This document shows, piece after piece, positions 62,584 through 64,000 of a stretch of 64,000 nucleotides of DNA (its first letter is position 1; each line of letters opens with the position of its first letter). The notes beneath the pieces were generated by a model. That model was not told where the DNA came from. It was given only the letters and a program-made list of their open reading frames with translations, and made no database searches. Position numbers and translations under genes: made by a program. The stretch is taken from positions 1-64,000 of the forward strand of contig DAOUHY010000349.1 in NCBI GenBank assembly GCA_034428435.1, written 5' to 3'. This DNA is from Bin5 sp034428435. GTDB lineage: Bacteria > Chloroflexota > Anaerolineae > Caldilineales > Caldilineaceae.

Positions 62584-64000
62584 TTGTCGGCGACTGACAA
62601 ACACTGGAACTTCTTTCCGCCGGCGCCGGAAAGCTTCTTGGAGATCAACCATGAGCATCCGGCGCTGTTGCAGGTGCTGTACAATCGCGGTCACCAGGAC
62701 GGGGCCGCAATAGAGTCGTTCCTGCAGGTCGAGGACGCGGTACAGGAGAACCCTTTTCGCCTGACCGATATGTCGTCTGCCGTAGCGCGCATCGTAAAGG
62801 CCATCGAGGCCCGTGAAGTGATCTGCGTCTACGGGGATTTCGACGCCGACGGCGTCACCGCCACGGTCCTGATGACCACCGCCCTGCAACGCGCCGGCGC
62901 GCTCGTAGGCGCCTACATCCCCAACCGGGTCGATGAAGGCTACGGTCTGAATGTCGAGGCGCTGAAATCTATCGCCGCCAAGGGCGCCCACCTGCTGGTC
63001 ACGGTCGACTGCGGCATTCGCAGCGTAGTGGAAGTGACGCAAGCCGCCGAGTTGGGGATGGATGTCATCCTCACCGACCATCACACTATCGGTCCCGACC
63101 TGCCGCCGGCGCTGGCAGTGATCAATCCGCGACGCGATGACCGCGCAGGGACGTTTCAGCCGCTGGCCGGCGTGGGTGTTGCCTACCGGCTTGCGCAGGG
63201 TGTCCTGCGGGCCGTTTCTCAGCAGCCCTGGAGCCGAATTTCACAGGACGAGGCAGCGGCCGAGGAGCAGTCCCTTCTCGACCTGGTGGCCATCGGCACC
63301 GTCGCCGATTTGATGCCCCTGCAGGGTGAAAATCGCTCGTTGGTGCGGCGGGGGCTGGCTGAACTGAGCCAGGGCAAACGTGTGGGGTTGTTCGCGCTCA
63401 TGGAAATGGCCTCGGTGCCTCCCACTACGATCGACAGCACCGCAATCAGCTTTCGCATCGCTCCCCGCATCAATGCCGCCGGTCGTCTGGCCAGCGCCAG
63501 GTTGGCCTATGACCTCCTGCGCTGTGATGAATACGAGACAGCCTATGAAATGGCAACCGGTCTGGAACGCCTCAACCAGCAACGCCAGGCGCTCACGACC
63601 GAAGCCTATGCAGTCGCCGAAAGAGAGATCGCCGGCCTGGATCCAACCGCTGCGCCGATTCTGATCGTCGCCAGCGAAGAATTTCAACCCGGAATCGTGG
63701 GACTGGCCGCGGGGAAGCTGAGTGATCAGTTCTACCGCCCGGCAGTCGTTATCGAACAGGGAGAGGAGATCTGCCGCGGCAGTGCCCGCAGCATCGCCGA
63801 ATTCAACATCATCGCCGCACTCGATCGGGTCAGTTCCCTTCTGGTGCGCCACGGCGGCCACAGCCGCGCGGCCGGCTTCACGGTGCGCACCGAGCAGTTG
63901 CCGGCGTTACGAGAAGCCCTCGCAGAGATGGCCGGCCAGGAGCTCGATCCTTTGCAGGATCTGCGGCCCAGCCTCTATATCGACACCGAACTGACAGTCG
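62584..64000 (+). CDS. recJ: Single-stranded-DNA exonuclease RecJ (truncated by window end)
   Basis: 472 residues visible, continuing past the right edge. Starts with TTG (GGAG eleven bases upstream). DHH-family motifs in order: VICVYGDFDADGVTATVLM (Asp ligands), LLVTVDCGIRS, VILTDHHTIG, VAIGTVADLMPL, then the RecJ core RIAPRINAAGRLASARLAYD, and the DHHA1-like LLVRHGGHSRAAGFTV. RecJ degrades 5' ends in recombination and mismatch repair. In this window it adds to recA and sbcCD for DNA repair. The C-terminal OB domain should be beyond the edge. Confidence 0.96.
   Translation, partial: MSATDKHWNFFPPAPESFLEINHEHPALLQVLYNRGHQDGAAIESFLQVEDAVQENPFRLTDMSSAVARIVKAIEAREVICVYGDFDADGVTATVLMTTALQRAGALVGAYIPNRVDEGYGLNVEALKSIAAKGAHLLVTVDCGIRSVVEVTQAAELGMDVILTDHHTIGPDLPPALAVINPRRDDRAGTFQPLAGVGVAYRLAQGVLRAVSQQPWSRISQDEAAAEEQSLLDLVAIGTVADLMPLQGENRSLVRRGLAELSQGKRVGLFALMEMASVPPTTIDSTAISFRIAPRINAAGRLASARLAYDLLRCDEYETAYEMATGLERLNQQRQALTTEAYAVAEREIAGLDPTAAPILIVASEEFQPGIVGLAAGKLSDQFYRPAVVIEQGEEICRGSARSIAEFNIIAALDRVSSLLVRHGGHSRAAGFTVRTEQLPALREALAEMAGQELDPLQDLRPSLYIDTELTV

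Overview
The window looks like a chromosomal segment of a GC-rich, filamentous-type Chloroflexota bacterium, most like Caldilineae/Anaerolineae. This rests on several things: a Gram-positive-style SOS box (GAAC-N4-GTTC) at recA; HrcA/CIRCE control; the order nusA-ylxR-infB-rbfA-DHH-truB-ribF; lipoproteins and membrane proteins with long Thr/Pro linkers; DUF3179, Uma2 and FemX-like genes; and frequent GTG/TTG starts. The assignment is inferred from gene content and style, not from a database search.

Layout. 1-6.1 kb: end of a probable GT2 gene, a large multi-TM GT-C-like protein, a tiny membrane protein, an EamA transporter, a diaminopimelate decarboxylase and a small unknown. 6.8-12.3 kb: recA with an SOS promoter, a Uma2 nuclease, tgt, uppP and a phosphate-type binding lipoprotein. 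12.9-21.7 kb: the transcription/translation operon nusA to ribF, without rimP upstream of nusA and without ylxQ between ylxR and infB. 21.7-25.2 kb: a c-type cytochrome/beta-propeller lipoprotein and a GT1 glycosyltransferase. 25.2-32.6 kb (minus): hrcA-grpE-GNAT-holin-like-sbcD-sbcC behind a perfect CIRCE element. 32.6-35.3 kb (minus): exopolysaccharide priming transferase and a GT2. 35.7-38.6 kb (minus): modA-modB (no modC) and formiminotransferase. 38.9-48.9 kb: a double-length FemX protein, UDP-glucose pyrophosphorylase, gamma-glutamyltransferase and a three-gene envelope cluster. 48.9-54.5 kb: DUF3179 lipoprotein, a small TM protein, a Fic protein behind a 50-bp tandem repeat, a VOC protein and a DUF1801 protein. 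54.8-64 kb: tRNA-Asn, dnaG-rpoD, an SCP2-like protein, bactofilin, a YprB-like nuclease and recJ (cut by the window end).

The main non-genic discovery is a dispersed, non-coding, MITE-like element of about 410-460 bp with imperfect terminal inverted repeats (GGGTGCATCCCA...TGGGATGCACCC). Five copies are visible. Two have exact 9-bp direct flanking repeats, and a third has a 9-bp direct repeat offset by 3 bp on one side. All five lie immediately upstream of plus-strand genes (a small TM gene, recA, the nusA operon, a second small TM gene, bactofilin). In four of them the element ends 39-41 bp before the predicted -10 hexamer, in either orientation. This suggests either insertion targeted to the upstream edge of promoters, or strong retention there, possibly with a regulatory effect on core genes.

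Functionally, the window mixes information processing (recA, recJ, sbcCD, dnaG, rpoD, nusA, infB, rbfA, truB, tgt), proteostasis (hrcA, grpE), envelope building (uppP, FemX, sugar transferases, UGP, bactofilin) and small transport modules. Apart from the repeats and the Fic locus, it reads as core chromosome rather than a mobile island.
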